Position numbers and translations under genes: made by a program | The notes under the pieces: model-generated | The model's input: the letters and a program-made list of their open reading frames with translations, nothing else | Database searches by the model: none | Told to the model about the DNA's origin: nothing | Assembly (NCBI RefSeq): GCF_000237925.1 | Contig: NC_031502.1 | Location: 5,491,296 to 5,555,295, forward strand | Direction of reading: 5' to 3' | Length of the DNA stretch: 64,000 nt | From: Schistosoma mansoni | Taxonomy: Eukaryota > Platyhelminthes > Trematoda > Strigeidida > Schistosomatidae | Part shown: positions 37,601 through 52,300 of the stretch, piece by piece | Layout of the letters: every line of letters starts with the position of its first letter | How positions within the stretch are numbered: position 1 is the stretch's first letter

Positions 37601-38789
37601 ATTCACGAACGATGGAACCATTGTTTAAACGTATCACAATTTCCATGACCTGTGTTTCAAACGCACTGACTTATTTACCTTGCCGAGTTGTTTCTTCCTT
37701 TGTGGGTTAATCGCACTATCCTTTCTCATTATAATAGATCCAACTTCTTATTTGATTCTCTTATGTCGTGTCTTTAAATACTGGTTTCACTTGACATTCG
37801 TCAGATTTGTTGTGAATCTGCTGCACAGCCCCATAAATACCGAGTTATTTCGAGTTACTTCATGTAATAAATATACCTAAGTGAATAAGACCACCACTGT
37901 TTATTCCAAAGTGTTCATTTTTCTGTTCATTCGCTAAGGTTTGGACATTGTTTTCCTCCTAGTTCAAGGATGCTCCCGAATTGGAGGTAAAATTAGTCGA
38001 TTTTGTGGAAACTCCATTGGGGATTTTTGAGGGAATACAACAAAACACTCAGAATTTTCATTGGTTTTCAGCTTCCATTCGAAATGTTCTCGTTATATGG
38101 GTAGGACTGAGGAAATTTATTCCGAATTGAGAGGTTGGGTAGGTTTGTATTTGTCAGGAAATATAGGTTAATACCCACACAATTACAACAGTCTTCTCGA
38201 AAATTACCGATACTGATAGAAGTTTTCAACTTGGCCATCACCCATATTCTCATAACTAACCGGAGATGTACTTATAGTCTGTTTTCCATAATCACTATGG
38301 TACATCTAATCGTTCAATCTAAACAATACTTTGAAATCCTGTAGACTCTACCGAGAGATCTAAAATTCCACACACTTTCGTGTTAGAGCGTCTGCAAACC
38401 TGTCATTTAAGCCGGCAACGGTCAGTTTTTCATCAATGATGTTTGTTTCTGACAATCGCCTTGGTGTATTCCAAACGTATGAAAATGGTATTTCATTTTA
38501 ATTCTTTGGTTGGATATAATTACTAGCCCATATATGAATCAATCTCATCTACTTTCACCCTCAGTGATTAAGGTTTTCTTAAATCCTCAGATCTTATTTA
38601 TTGGTCTCTAAGTCCATTTTTACATAAATGTTTCTCAGTTCATGTTAGTTTGTTCGACTACTTTTTGGACTCTGAAAGGATGGTCTCTTGTTTTTCACTG
38701 AAAGTTTTCGGCTGTATCAAAAATCTGCTTTCCTTCAAGTCTTTAATTATAGGTTTTCTAAGCGCTGCCCAAATGCTTTTTATCAAGGT
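34621..38789. other. Intergenic, unassigned
   Basis: No gene was supported. A 94-codon minus frame (37191-36907) and a 69-codon plus frame (38135-38344) are the longest relevant frames and match nothing I know. 35040-35280 has higher GC than its surroundings and may be an unclassified repeat. Confidence 0.3.
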
Positions 38790-39490
38790 TGTTTTCTACG
38801 GCACGGGTTGCCGACCCCATGCCCAACCATTCTCCTTTGCCCGGGCTTTAAAGTGCCATCTACCCTAGAAGGTCTACAGGCGGAAAAAGACAATTTAAAC
38901 CATTTGAACTCTGCCATGAGGATTGGACGCCTCATGGTGGAAGCCAAAATTCTTCAGAAGTCACGAGGCTTATGTTCTAACAACCAGAGCAACAGTCAAT
39001 GTAGATATCTGGAATATCTGGACATTGTGGGAGATTGGGCAGACTATTCGAATGGCTACAGAAACAAGGAAATACAAATTGGAGATTGTCGGAAACAGTG
39101 AAACCCGGAAGATTTATAAATTTGTGTGCTTTCAACAAAATGGTTATAGGAAGCACTGTATTCCCCCATGAATGCATACACAAAGGTACATGGGTCTCAC
39201 TGGATTACACTACGGTGAACCACATAGGTCATATTCGCGTCACTAGAAAACTCAGAAGATCAATAGAAGTTGCGAGAACCAAGAAAGGAGCGAACATAGC
39301 TTCAGATCACCACTTCGTTGTGGCCAAAATGGAACTGAAGCTAACGAAGCACTGGACAATCGGAGAAACAGCATTACAAAGATTTAATACAGCCTTCCTT
39401 CGAGATACTGACAAACAACGAATTCAAGATAGCTCCCAACAACATGTTACCAGCCTTGCAAGATCTATTCAAAAATGAAACTATTATGTC
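38790..39490 (+). mobile_element. RTE fragment with inverted leader and deleted endonuclease (copy D)
   Basis: The left end (CCGACCCCATGCCCAACC...CCCGGGCTTT) is the leader in reverse orientation, as in copy C. Forward sequence follows with GRFINLCAFNKMVIG, FPHECIHKGTW, IASDHHFVVAKMELKLTKHW and [11 protein letters not shown]. These match the C-terminal endonuclease of copy B. The middle of the endonuclease is deleted (near 39095), and nothing past about 39490 aligns. It is an old copy. Confidence 0.75.
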
Positions 39491-40284
39491 TACAAAGTAT
39501 TTCATTAGACCTAATGCCAGTTCGTGATTAAAACACCAAACCTAGTTTTATTCCCTTAATGCTAACCGTTATATATATCCGTTTCTAATCCAACAAGCGG
39601 TTGACATTCTGCTTGTAGAATTGGTCAAGGCCGTACATATACTTTCGTCCCATCATGTGCGTTATATTTCTGATCTTAGTCTTTCTGGATGAGAAGTGGC
39701 CTTGTGCTGTGTGATGTTGCAGCTCCATTCTACCACTTACGTCATTGCTAACTCATTTTCTCCTTCATGGTTCAACTATGATCTCATTTGGAATCTCTCG
39801 TACTATTTTGTTCTCATGGTATTTCAAACTTTATATTTTACTGGGTTATCAATTTGATTGTTTCATAGTTTACTTTTGCTATAATTAATGTTTCCATTAT
39901 CGTCTCAGACTTGACACAAAAGAAATAACGTTCTTCATCCACAAAAAATCGTTTGTCTTATTCCATACAGTAACTTGTTCCGAATGCAGTGTAAAACCAT
40001 TGTTAAAGAAGGTAACATTTACTGCACTTTTAATACTGTCTTCTCAATGTGTTGTAAGCAACGCTAATTTAAGTCTGTACGCACTTGTTGAGCATGCTTA
40101 ACCATTACGCACTTCAGTGTTTACTGGCGACGTATTTCGATTTGACTAATCGAACCTAGTCATACTTTTTGAATAACTGCTCAAGTACTCGATTGATAAA
40201 GAAACTTATATAATATGTTTTTCGCTTGGGATCGCACGTTAAATTTCTTATTACAGATGTAAATTAAGAATAAACGTTTTCACT

Positions 40285-40315
40285 CCGTTCACTACAGTAA
40301 CAAGTTAACTAGCGT
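40285..40315 (+). promoter_or_regulatory. TTK 5' leader with possible trans-splice acceptor
   Basis: CCGTTCACTACAG ends at 40296, 20 nt before the ATG, and resembles a 3' splice site. In flukes such a site can take the spliced leader. No SL-containing transcript can be seen from DNA alone. Confidence 0.35.
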
Positions 40316-43300
40316 ATGATGCTACTTCCAAGTGTATCACGAGATTTGCAGATAGCAATTGTAAAAGCTTGTAAGTTGCTCATATTCATCTCATTATTTT
40401 AAAGACCCTAAAAATATAAAATCTTGTGATGATTGGCTTAGCTTTCTTAATCATATGGAAAGAAAAGTTAGATCATTGGATCGAGGGTCAACAACAACTA
40501 ACATACTTTTAAATTTATATGAAAGTGCTATAGATGTAAGTTAATACATCAACGATATGTATACGTTTGTATACTAGTCATTAGACGTGAATTGGTCAGA
40601 TGAAATGTATCTTACAATTTTTATCAGAAGAGCAGTTTTAGCATCATATGAGTAAGTTGTTTATTCTAGTTATAATTTAAAACTAGAAATTCGGACTGTG
40701 GTCCTGTACTTCTAAGCTTATGTTCTATAAATGGACGTCGAAATCCACAGTTGATTGCCGCTGTAGCGTATTATTATTTCAAGCAAGGTAAGCATATGAT
40801 TATTATTAGCTCATTAAAATTTCCAGGAGATAAGAATAGAGCTAAAGGTCTTTTAAACTCTACGAAAAAGTGTGTCGACACATGTGGGGTGGAACTGTTA
40901 TGTAGAGCCGAAAGTATGTTAGATACAGACGATGATTTCAAATCGTTATTGGGACCATTTTATTACAAACCAGACTTTGATTTTCAAGGTGAGATTTTTA
41001 TGATAGATAACTGATTATTTCAACTAGACATAAATTGTTCTCAGGCAAGTTCAAGTGGAGTTTCTTCAGTTCTGGATTCTACTTGTCCAAATGAGTAAGT
41101 CTATGTTAACCGCTCTCGGAATTGGAAACATTACATATTATCACACATGTGTGGTACTAAGCCCATCGTTCTGGTGAATGCTATCATAATATCAATCCTA
41201 TGCAAATTTGCTTTTTGTATTTTACGATTAGATACTTCTTACAAAGAGGTCTCGAGGAAGAAATCATATTCTAGCCAAATTAATACGTAGCAAGCTGTTG
41301 TTGAACTATTAGACAGGGAAGTCGTAGATCTTTTATCAGGCATAAGACTAGGTAAATTATATTCGTAAAGATCTCAGCATCGGAGATTAAGTAGTCTCAA
41401 TATCTCAGTCGGAAATGTGGCCCGAGCGTCGCCACAGAAATAATCATAATCGATGTGTTAACACAGGGCCTTGCACTTAATCACTTCATTTTTGACTTGT
41501 ATGTACTACTGAATAATCAAGTACTAACCAACTTATTCAGTCTCTGTCAACATAAGTTGTACCACATTAAAGTATTTAGCTACTTTGGTATAGTTGCGTT
41601 CTATTTTTCTAACTATGGCACAGTGCATTCACTTCCAAATTCGTTTTTACTTTGAATTCCAGTACTTTTCCATACATACCCTTCCATTCTATCTTTCCAA
41701 GGGATATTCCCAATGTTCAGTCTTTCTCATTACTATTACCACATCATTTGGATTTCTTTTAGTATTCATCTAGCCATGGTAATATGGTTTACCTGGCTCT
41801 AAATTGATTATAACTGACTGACTGATTTAACTCTATGTATTAGAAATCACTATAGTTATTGCAAAGTTCCTGTTAGTCTAATACAATTTCATATTATATA
41901 TTTGCATCTTTTGATTTCTTTTGCTTAAAAACGTATGTAAGATCATTTTACCAGAGTTGCTAGTTTATATCTCAATTGTATCGAATCAGAAAATTAATAG
42001 GTCAAGTTCACAAATTCTAAATCGGTGGTTATAGATTTTAGACTGGTTGGTTCGTACATGTGTACATTCTATTCCGAATGGATGCTTGAATACAGGATAA
42101 TTCATATTTCATTTTAAGAATATCAATCAGGCAGCATCTAATGGATTTTTTAGTTTTACATATTTCTTTTAAACCTGTAGAAATGTTTTGACTTGAAAAA
42201 TTTTTCTTCATAAATTAATTCTAGTCACACAGAAGAACGTTATCAGTCTGTAACAGATATCAATTTTGAACCGAATGGAAATTCACCAAACATTCCTAGT
42301 AATTGCAATCCAGTTGAATCAATACAAATAATTGGTCCAGTCAGGGTAGGTTATGAGAAATACTTGAAAAATCATGGGAATATAACTAAATGAATGTAGA
42401 TCTTGTTTTTTTTAATAATTTTTTATTTTCAATATCGATTTTCAACAACTAAATAGATTGAATGATGACATGAATAACAATGTTCTTGTATGTATATCTC
42501 ATGAATCAATTGAACTGGCACATTCGATAGTAACAAATATTTAGAAAAGTTGGATTACTACTAGCTGTGCCATAACAATTAATAATCACAAAAAGTTCAT
42601 TAAAGGTCCCAAACCTTATTTCCCTTATATTCCAATTAAGAAAACAATAATTGATCTCCACTATCTTTTACTCTGAAATATATCTAATACTAATAGAAAG
42701 AAACTAGTAAAGATATTATATTTGAAATAATCTCAGCGGTTGAAATTTAAATAATGCCAACGTTTCATCCAGAAAACTTGTCTAAACTTCTTCAGGGTGA
42801 TATTAGCCTATTTTTATCAAACTATTCGTTCTAGTATTGATGAGTATTCGTATAAGAAATTAACTTTGAGAAACAATTCCTTATCAATTTTTGACGTAAA
42901 AGTTATTTCGTTAGATCTCCCCAAAATCATGTCTATTTTGACTAATGTTTTGTTTTACCGTATCTTTGTATGTGTGTGAATGATAAATCTGTGGTTCAAT
43001 GAAACCCCGTGATACCAGATATCAACCTATCGTCGGTTTTTATGGAATTTGTAATGTTTTGTTTCATATTCAAGGTCTGACACTAAAGCAAGGTGAACTT
43101 GTATGTTCATGGTGAGTAATCAAACATCTGGAACTTATTTTTCAAAAAACGTGTGAAAGTGTTTCCCTCAATTTTTCAGGATTTATCTAATTCTTCCCGG
43201 TCCTTCAAATCATCAGGGCTTCCAGAAGAACTGTCAGTTACTTCAGGTAAATTATTCTTCTATTCTTGTACTCCTTTACTTTTTTGGTCATCAGGTTTCA

Positions 43301-46300
43301 GGTTGGGCTCAGTTGACATTCTATAAATCAAACAAACTTCACAATATAGGACTCGACGATACAGTTCATTGTTTTGTATTTTACATAGCTTAGTTGAGGT
43401 TATTCAGCGTCTGGTTTCATGTCACGTTTTGGTTTCGTCGCCCTAAGCTTTCTGCCAACTCACTCCCACCCCAGCAAACATCGCCTTTTAAGGTTGGTGA
43501 TAATTGCTTTCATGTGATGTATCTCCCAAAAACCGAAATCGGTGAAGACACTATTTCATTAACCGATCTGCCAGGCTGACAAAGAAAATTTCTACACTGG
43601 AAATAAATATATATATTTCATCATGCTTTTTGTTATTAAACTAAGCAGATATAACGATAATAGGCATCAATAAAATATTTAAAGAAATAAATTGTTCTAA
43701 AACCAACTGTAGTATAGCGACCAGCAATTCTTCTACTCCTGGTTACTTTATTTTACCACAGGCCTATCCGTGGTTCATGTTTCACTACTAGAAAGTGGCT
43801 GAGCAATTTATTGCTTGTGAAATTAGATTAGCGAATTTTGTGTCAAGTTATCGTAACTGTAATCTAAAATATATTTGGAGTTTTCTCCCACTTTAAAAGT
43901 TTTCATTTAGCTTTCCTGGTAATTATTAATAAATTCGGTGTCAGCTAAGGTATGTTACGGATGTCCATAGGTGCCTTAGTCTGAGCTTGCTTCTATAAAT
44001 CCATTGTCCAGTTGATTTTTCTCATATCGATTAAAATAACGTGCTACAAATGTTTCGTTTCTTACCCATTTGCAATTTTCGGTGGTAAAATAGGTGTAAC
44101 CCTATGTATATATATGCGCCTTAGTCTGCTGTACAAATTTCGATGAAAGCAGGTTTTTCAAGGCCTTGGTGAAAAATGAATCAAGATGACACTAATCAAT
44201 TGTTGTGTTGTATTCGTTATATAATGATCTCCGTCGATGTATCATTGGAAACCAAGGAACACTGCATAACTAATCTCATCCTAGTATGATACACCTGGAC
44301 AGTGTACACCCGCGATCCGCACCAAATGGGACCTGGAACCATCAGGTCTTGTAGCAAACACTTAACAAACTAAACCAATCCCCTTTAAACCCCTTCAAGT
44401 AATCAATTAAATTAGCAATTGATGATGTAGTTTGTGTGACAAACTGTTATGTCCAGATGAAGAATAACTGAATGGTATCTGCTAGGAATTGCTTATGGAC
44501 TGTTATATATGTTCCTATTGGATAGTTATTAAGTCAATAGATCATATATGTATTAATGTTTCTTTTGTCACAAGCCTTCATTCGACCCATTGGCTACTAT
44601 TCTACGATTTAGTGTTCGACATTTATTCCCAACCTATTAGTCAAATTGTTCTATACTCACAATCACTTTTTTCTTGATTTTATATAATTGATACTTCTCA
44701 TTTCATTGCCTGATGCTGTCTGGTCTGCTTGTATATAAACCACGTATGTCTGAAATATACGATTCATACGGGGGAGGCGGATATTGGGCTTAACGGACAT
44801 GTCTAGGTGAGAAGCTGCTAATATAGAGGGCCAATAAAGATTCCGAGTTGACTCAAGGCTGCTGGTGCTTGTTGGCGTGCCATTGGTTTAGCACAGGGAC
44901 AAAGTCGTAGAAGTCGGTATTCTGATTGGCTATTTTGCCAAGTGATAATTAACAGCGTCATTAGTCATAACACAAACATAGTCTACTCTGTAATACCAAA
45001 CTTTAAGAATTGATAAAAAAATCAATGACTAGAGAAACCTGGAGTTAAGATTTGTTGTCAGTGTTCCGAATACATCCACTTTTTATTTATTTATGAAATC
45101 AGATTTTACGGTTGTAATTGTGCCATATGTTTTCGATGATATGTATGCACTGAGGTTTCTAACATTGTCCTCCACTGTATGTGTTATTTTGTTGAATTTT
45201 TTCTGTTGATGAATTCACTCGTATGGTTATGTTTCTTATTTTAAACTAATAACACTAATATTGTGTAACACATATATCATTGGATGATCCATCTCAGCTA
45301 CACTAAATTTTCGTCACTGTTTCAAATATAATAATTTCTGATCTTAATATAGCCTTTTATCCCCTGAACGTCAATGTTTATTTTCTTTTGTTCATAACTT
45401 GATCTTTTCTCCTTTCTTTCTCTCTCTCTATACTATCTGTTTCAGTCACAAGTAATCCAAATATGAAATCATTACAACAGCCTGAATTATCCACCATTGT
45501 TGGTTCTATTAAATTGAATGGAAGCTGTGAAAAGGTGTTTTCACTTGATTCGGTATGCTTTTCCTTATTTTATGACTAGTATAGTACGGGAAATGTGTGT
45601 AGGATGTATACACTACTAGTATGTTTAACCGTATATAATCTTAATTGTTATATACGTTTTGTGATTCGCTATTTTAATTGGTGTAGGCGCTAGTTGAAAG
45701 AAAGCTAGGGAGTAACCAAGCTAAAATGTAGCATCAATACGTGAAGTCATTAACTATTGAACTGAAGCGTGTTAGTAGGCGGCAGCTACCAGGTTACAGT
45801 GGCTTTACTCAGAATCAGTTGCAATGTCTCGGAGGCACTCATTCTTTATATTCCCTCAGATGTAGAGTTTCATAATTATTTTATATTTCTTATTCTATGA
45901 ACTTATTCTTCCTGCACCGTTTCGTTCTTGCCTAATTTTTTTTACTACCTCTGATTCTGTTACTACTTTTACTTTTTTGGTACGTGTCTGGATGATCTCA
46001 TCTCGTTATGTTGATATGATGTGGCAACTTGAACAGATACATATTTGTGCGAAGTTCTATATTGCTCATGACTGACTGTGTAGTTTGTGACAAATTAGAA
46101 AAATATATTTATCTTAGGAGATTGGAAATATGTAAACTTAACGTTTTAATTCTTTCAAGCGCCTTAATTAAACAATTAATCAGCCATTTAAAATTATTTA
46201 TCTTCTAAATTCGTGATTTAATAGTTTTATACAGCTTGGAAGTTTAACAAAAATTGGCGTTCTGGTAGTTTTCCAATGATTTTTTTATTGTAGGTATCAT

Positions 46301-49300
46301 TACCAAGTTTTGATTTGATAATTTTGAATAAATTGAGCATTGGGTAGATTGTTATAAATAAATAATGTATTTGTAATATCCCAATGAGTAGAAAAATTAG
46401 ATTTTTTCTGACGTTTCGTGACTCATTTACAGTGGACACATACAAACAAAATTACATACATGTCACTTATGAATCACCTTGACCGCAATGAAATGACGTC
46501 ACATTGATTTATTCAGACCTGTTTTTTTGATTGATCACCTAATATTCTTGGATTGTTCCGTTGTACTATTTAAACTTGGATTAATGTGAATTTGGTTATT
46601 TATCCTCTGAAGAAGTGGCTTACACTGAGTCACGAAACGTCAGAAAAAATCTAATTTTTCTACTCACTGGGATATTACAAATATATTATTTATTTATAAT
46701 TTTTTTATTGTTTTTTCCACGCACCCATTTTTTCAAGGTACATAGTTTTTCGTACATCCTATGCTGTAATAGCAAGTTCCACTTCTCTTTACTGCATGAT
46801 CGACAGTTACTTTCCACATACTTATTCGTTTGAGATGTTTCACAAACTGTATTTTAGAACTTTTTGGATTACGAAGAAATCTAGGAAATCAGTATCATCA
46901 TATTTGTATGGGTTTGTATTTCCTGTTGTTTATGTTACGGGCTGCAATCCGTTAGTGTTTTCGGCATATGTTCATGTTGATCGGATTGCCTCGATATTGG
47001 CATTTAATCTCAACATCCCAGTAAAGTTGAGTAATGGTGGTCAACAGTGGAATTCATGACACGCCTTTCGTTATATTTGAGACTCGTCAACTGGGTGTAT
47101 TTGTATTTCAGTATCGATGTTCACACTGAGATTTGAACACATTACCTTTCGTTTCACACAGCAATTCATTATCCACTAAACTAATGAGTCCATACAGTCA
47201 CTGACCAGCCTAATAAAAAACTATCGTCGCTTTGTTAATCTTCATTGAAACCGATCTCTGAATGTTTATTATTATTATTTATTCGAACACATAAATATTG
47301 GTACAAGGGGGCACCAGATACATATGCGCCACACAAATCTCATTTGATTTGTGTGAGGGCTGTGATACTGCCCGGGTACCCGAACCGAAGCAAGTGGTTT
47401 TCTTAGGGGGCCACACTCGGAGCCTTTGACCTAAAGGTCTGATCCACAAGGCAGTGGAGCATCGTGAGGAGATGCAGTCTCATGGTAGCCGGTGACCAAC
47501 GATTGGTTCATACGCCATTTGTTCCCTCAGGATACTGGAGCCCATGTGCACCATTGGTTTGGAATCAGGGTTTACCAACTCCCTTAGGTGGACTTTTCGT
47601 GTCCACCAACCCGGTTAAAGCGCCGGATATTCGCTTTTCGTTCTCTTAATTTCGTAAACAACACTCCCGCCACGAAAAGGCAGTGAATAGGACTTCCTTG
47701 ACAGAGGCTGTATACGCGTGGCCGTGTGAGAACATTTCGAGAAAGAGGGCGGGCCCTCCCCACTCTCGGGCGTACCAGGGCATTCGGGGGCAAATCTAAG
47801 TACTGTTACTCAGTAATCATGCAAGAAATCTGTCGTCATTTCCCAAGGTCATAGGCTCGATCTTTCTTAAGGTAATCATTGTACAATAACGTTGCTCTCC
47901 AATACTCTCCGGTCTTCCGTTTGTTTTATAGAGTACAAAAATTTTATTTGAACAAATATTTAGGCGATATCCTTAGAAGTTGCGTAACCGCAGCTTCGTG
48001 AGCACTGTTTTCTGCGTTTCTGTGATACATATAAGTTAAGTAGATAGACCCATTATAATTACTTTATTCATTTAATGTTTTTTTCCACCTAACTATCCGG
48101 TAGCGACTCAACGCTTTTGTCTTTTAATCACCTCAATTTATTATTCAGGATAAGAAATTGATTTCTGTCAGTGTGCAAACTGAGCTGGTCAATGAAAGTG
48201 ACCAATTTATAACTGTTAATGGTAAAAAGTATCGAGTAATTAATGAATTGGGACGGGGAGGTTCATCGGTGGTAAGTAGTTGACCTAACATTTACCTTTC
48301 TTATTTATATGTACTTTTCTTTCATATAGTTTAATCACGGAGTTCATGATTAATATATATTCTGTCATGGTCTGTTAATAGATCTAACACCTCCTGTAGA
48401 TCAAAACTTAAATAGAAATCAGGTCAGAAGACTTATATTCTGTTTAAGTGAAATTGAAGTCCAAGTTGTCAAAGATCACACCACGTTCATCTATTCATGA
48501 TCATAGTCTGTTTGCATGAACGGAGACATAAAATATACATTTCTTCTATGCTGTTCGTATCCTACTTTTTATTTCGTTATTATCGACGAGAGTAGTCAAG
48601 ATAAAGTATGTTAGAAGTTAGTAAGAATCTATGTTTTTCAGCATCAGCTAACTATAAACTGGATTCAATCAAGGGGGCACACTTTTGTGAATTTATTTTT
48701 ATATTGAAATACTACTCCACTTCTCTTACTAAATATTATACATTATTAGTGCTTAATGAATATCATTGTGGTGTATGCTACTTATGTTGACAGATATAAG
48801 TAGTATATGGCATGAGTCGGAAGTGAGATGATTGTAAGCAGAAGATTGAGAAGATTAAAATGAAGAGAAGAGAACTCAAAGCAGTCAAAACAACAACAGG
48901 AATGAGGGAACGATGAAGTTTGTAAGAGACAACTGATGGAGGATTTGCAAATGATGTATTGTTTTTATATTTCACGAAGATACTGCAATCTTGCACTAAA
49001 CGATAATTTGGTTATCTCCAACCAATTCGTTGTTTACTACAATATATGAGCAACGATAAACTTATGTATAAAATAATAGATCTTTATATCATTTCGTGTT
49101 AACAGTGTTAAATAAATTTCTGTTTTCATTTTTCATGATATAAAGCAGTTAAACTCTATCTTTTGATAACTTTGTATTGAAATAGTCTACTTAGTAAATA
49201 CTCAAATTTTATTTCAATGACTCAGTTCTCATTGTCTACTTTAATAAATGTTTTTTTTAATTGTTTATCTGAAATCTACTGGTAAACTTCACTAAACTCT

Positions 49301-52300
49301 TCTCTGGCTTCATTAGCACCATAGAGAGAGGAGATAAGGAGAAAAATAAGAAAAACAAAATTCGTCAGTACCATAAATTTGCCAAAAATTCTCATCTCTG
49401 GTTGTTTCATTCACTTTTAGGTGTATTGGGCTATGGACTCCGATTTAAATCCATGGGCAGTGAAAAAAGTTGATTTGAAAAATCTTACACAAGAAACAGT
49501 TACGTCGTATATAAATGAGATTGAGATGCTTAAAAGTTTGATAAATTCTGACAGAATTATCCGACTACATGATTAGTAAGTCATAAATCTTTTTCTTTCT
49601 AAGTCTTAAAAGGAAAACGAGATATTTTAATTAAAAAGTCGCAATCATAAATTCTTATTTGTAAAAATTATCTTCTGTGAAGTAATATATATAGATAGAT
49701 ACCCACTTGTCTATCTCATGGCCTTCCTTTCATTAGGCCTATGGTTTACATACTTATTGGTTAAGGTGTTCGACTTTTAGCTATTAAGTCTTAGGCTCCT
49801 ACAATTAATTTTGTTTACGGTAAGTTTTGTCAAGACGTTTAATTAACTTATTTAAAAGACAGTGTTATTCGCATAGTATATATTTGTCTGTTTCTTCGTA
49901 ACATTATGATCACTATCATGTCTGTATAAACGTGTATGCCTAATCACATGTGACATCCTACGCACATATCTCTCTAGCTTAAATGTTAATCGCTTAAATA
50001 TCGCTCGATGAATCGTTCTCTTCCCCATATATATGCTTGATTCGTTTCGCCTCGATTTGACTCTGAATCCGCGTCTGTATTCTCTTGCTCGCGCGCATTT
50101 ACCTCTCTGCTCCAACTCGTTCGGTGTGCTTGTAACTTTGTTATCTGTGCTATCCAATAATAAACTGTAGTCGCCGCTTCGTATTGCCTTTTCAATTCAT
50201 ACAGAGTTGGAGTTTATTTAATAACAGTTATCAGGGTGATTGATAAACGAAACCTCGAAGCCAGGTCCTACAAGCTTGCACTCCGGTTTGTGCAGCTGGG
50301 ACATATCATTAGCCTTCACACTTGGAGTACACCTTAAACCTAAGTACCTGATGAATGAGTTTATTTATTTTATTTTACTACTCATTGGCTTGAGAAATTC
50401 AAATATTTAATACATTTTAAGTTTTAGGACCTAAATAGTGGTGCATTACTTACACCTCGCTATTAATTTCTGAATATTAATCGTAACAGCTGTTTTTTCC
50501 CTTTTAAAATTAATTTCCCCGTTTTTTACTGTATTTAAGAAATTCGGTCTTTGTTAAAGTTTGTTTTCTAACTCCCCTTCACTATATGCCATTGGACAAG
50601 AAAGGATCTGATCAAGGCTATGCGAACTTTCGAGTCAGATCCTCTATGTGTTTCTCATCTTTTTAACATAAGCTGATCATGCACATTTATTGTCTTGATA
50701 TTTGAAATCTTTAAAATTTCTTTTTCAAAAATTTATAGTCACTGTACATCAGAAAATCTCATACTTGTTATGGAGAAAGGAGATTGTGATTTGAAAAGTG
50801 TCATTCTTAGCTTTTGGTCTGGTGGTGCACGAAAACCGTCTCGTTCACCATCAGGTATGCTTACATCTGGGATTGTATTCTATTGGGATCAAATGTTGCG
50901 GTGTGTGAAAGCACTTCATGATCGTCGTAAGTTAATATCTCGTTGCAATGTAGTTTTTCCGGTAGAATGTCTAATGAGGAGAAGATGTTTTTGGATTAAA
51001 ATTATCGCGGATGTGCATAACAATATCTAACTAGATCTAGACAAAATATCAAGAAGAGTTGAATCTGAACAAATTTATAGTTGATTGACTTTAGTTCACT
51101 AATGTCTTAGATATAACAACTATAAACAAATTGAAAGGTAGCTGAAAATAAAACAAGAAACAACCGTTTATTATATGTTTAATAAAAATACAAGCTAATT
51201 CACTAGTAGTAGCTAACCAAGTTTAAGACTTTTCTCTTTCCGTTTACAACCAATAATTTCATAGATTCGCTTCTGGCAATCTATAATTTCCCATACGTAT
51301 GAATACCGAAATGTAAAATTTTATTTTCAGAGTACTATTTGTCTAACTTTGAAAATTAGTAGTTTTATATCGTGATATCCTTCGATTGTTATTCACTGTT
51401 ACACAAATTTAATTTTAATAATTTCTTTGACATGACCAATTCATTGCTTAGTTTCATTTTTATTTTTTGGAACTTTGGATAAATTTATGTAAATCCGAAA
51501 TAATGATTACTTCTGCTAAATGTTTTATATCCTGATTATTTTTTCTCTACTCATTCTAGGTATTGTTCACTTAGATTTAAAACCACAAAACTTTGTTCTA
51601 GTCTATGGACAATTGAAGCTTATTGATTTGGGGATTAGTCGTCTGTTACCAGATGATTCAACGACTGTAAACCATTGGTTGAAGTTGGGAACTTTATCTT
51701 TCATGAGTCCAGAACAATTGGAAGAAGCTGCTGCTGCTACTCCTTCATCCTCATCTGGCCTAAATCAATCATTTTTCTTGGGTCCTGAAGTTGACCAAGA
51801 AAATCGTTATAAGGTTGTTTCATAATAATGCATTTATTCCATGCTGCTTATTTTAATAGAGATATTTCTATCATCAGAGTTTACTTCTCTGATATGGATT
51901 GTATTCAGCGTTCGTATTCTCTTTTTCACAGTTTTAATTTTATAATGAAACCTGTCAAATAAATATAGAATACTGGAAATTTTACTGCTGAGCCTTTGAT
52001 CAGTGAAGAATACAAAAATACGTGGCTCTTAGCGCCAATATTGTGCTACTCGGTTAGTTATAAGCTATGTATAACCTGATGCATATGTGCATTGCTTCAC
52101 ATTACCATCACATCAACACACTAAGGTCGAATTATCACAGTAAGTACCAGTGTAGTAGTTTTTCAAGGTTTAACACAAAAAGAATAAACAGATGATGTGA
52201 TTTGCGGAAAAAGAATAAATTTGTGGAATAAAACACGCAAGACAAATTTAGACATCATTATCTAAGTACATACAAAAGGTGAATGGATCTGCGCTACTTC

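Noticed and set aside
43077-43112. Short candidate TTK exon (GTCTGACACTAAAG..)
   Set aside because: Its phase does not fit the neighbouring exons. Joining exon 7 (ending 42345) directly to 43180 keeps the frame open through to the kinase domain.
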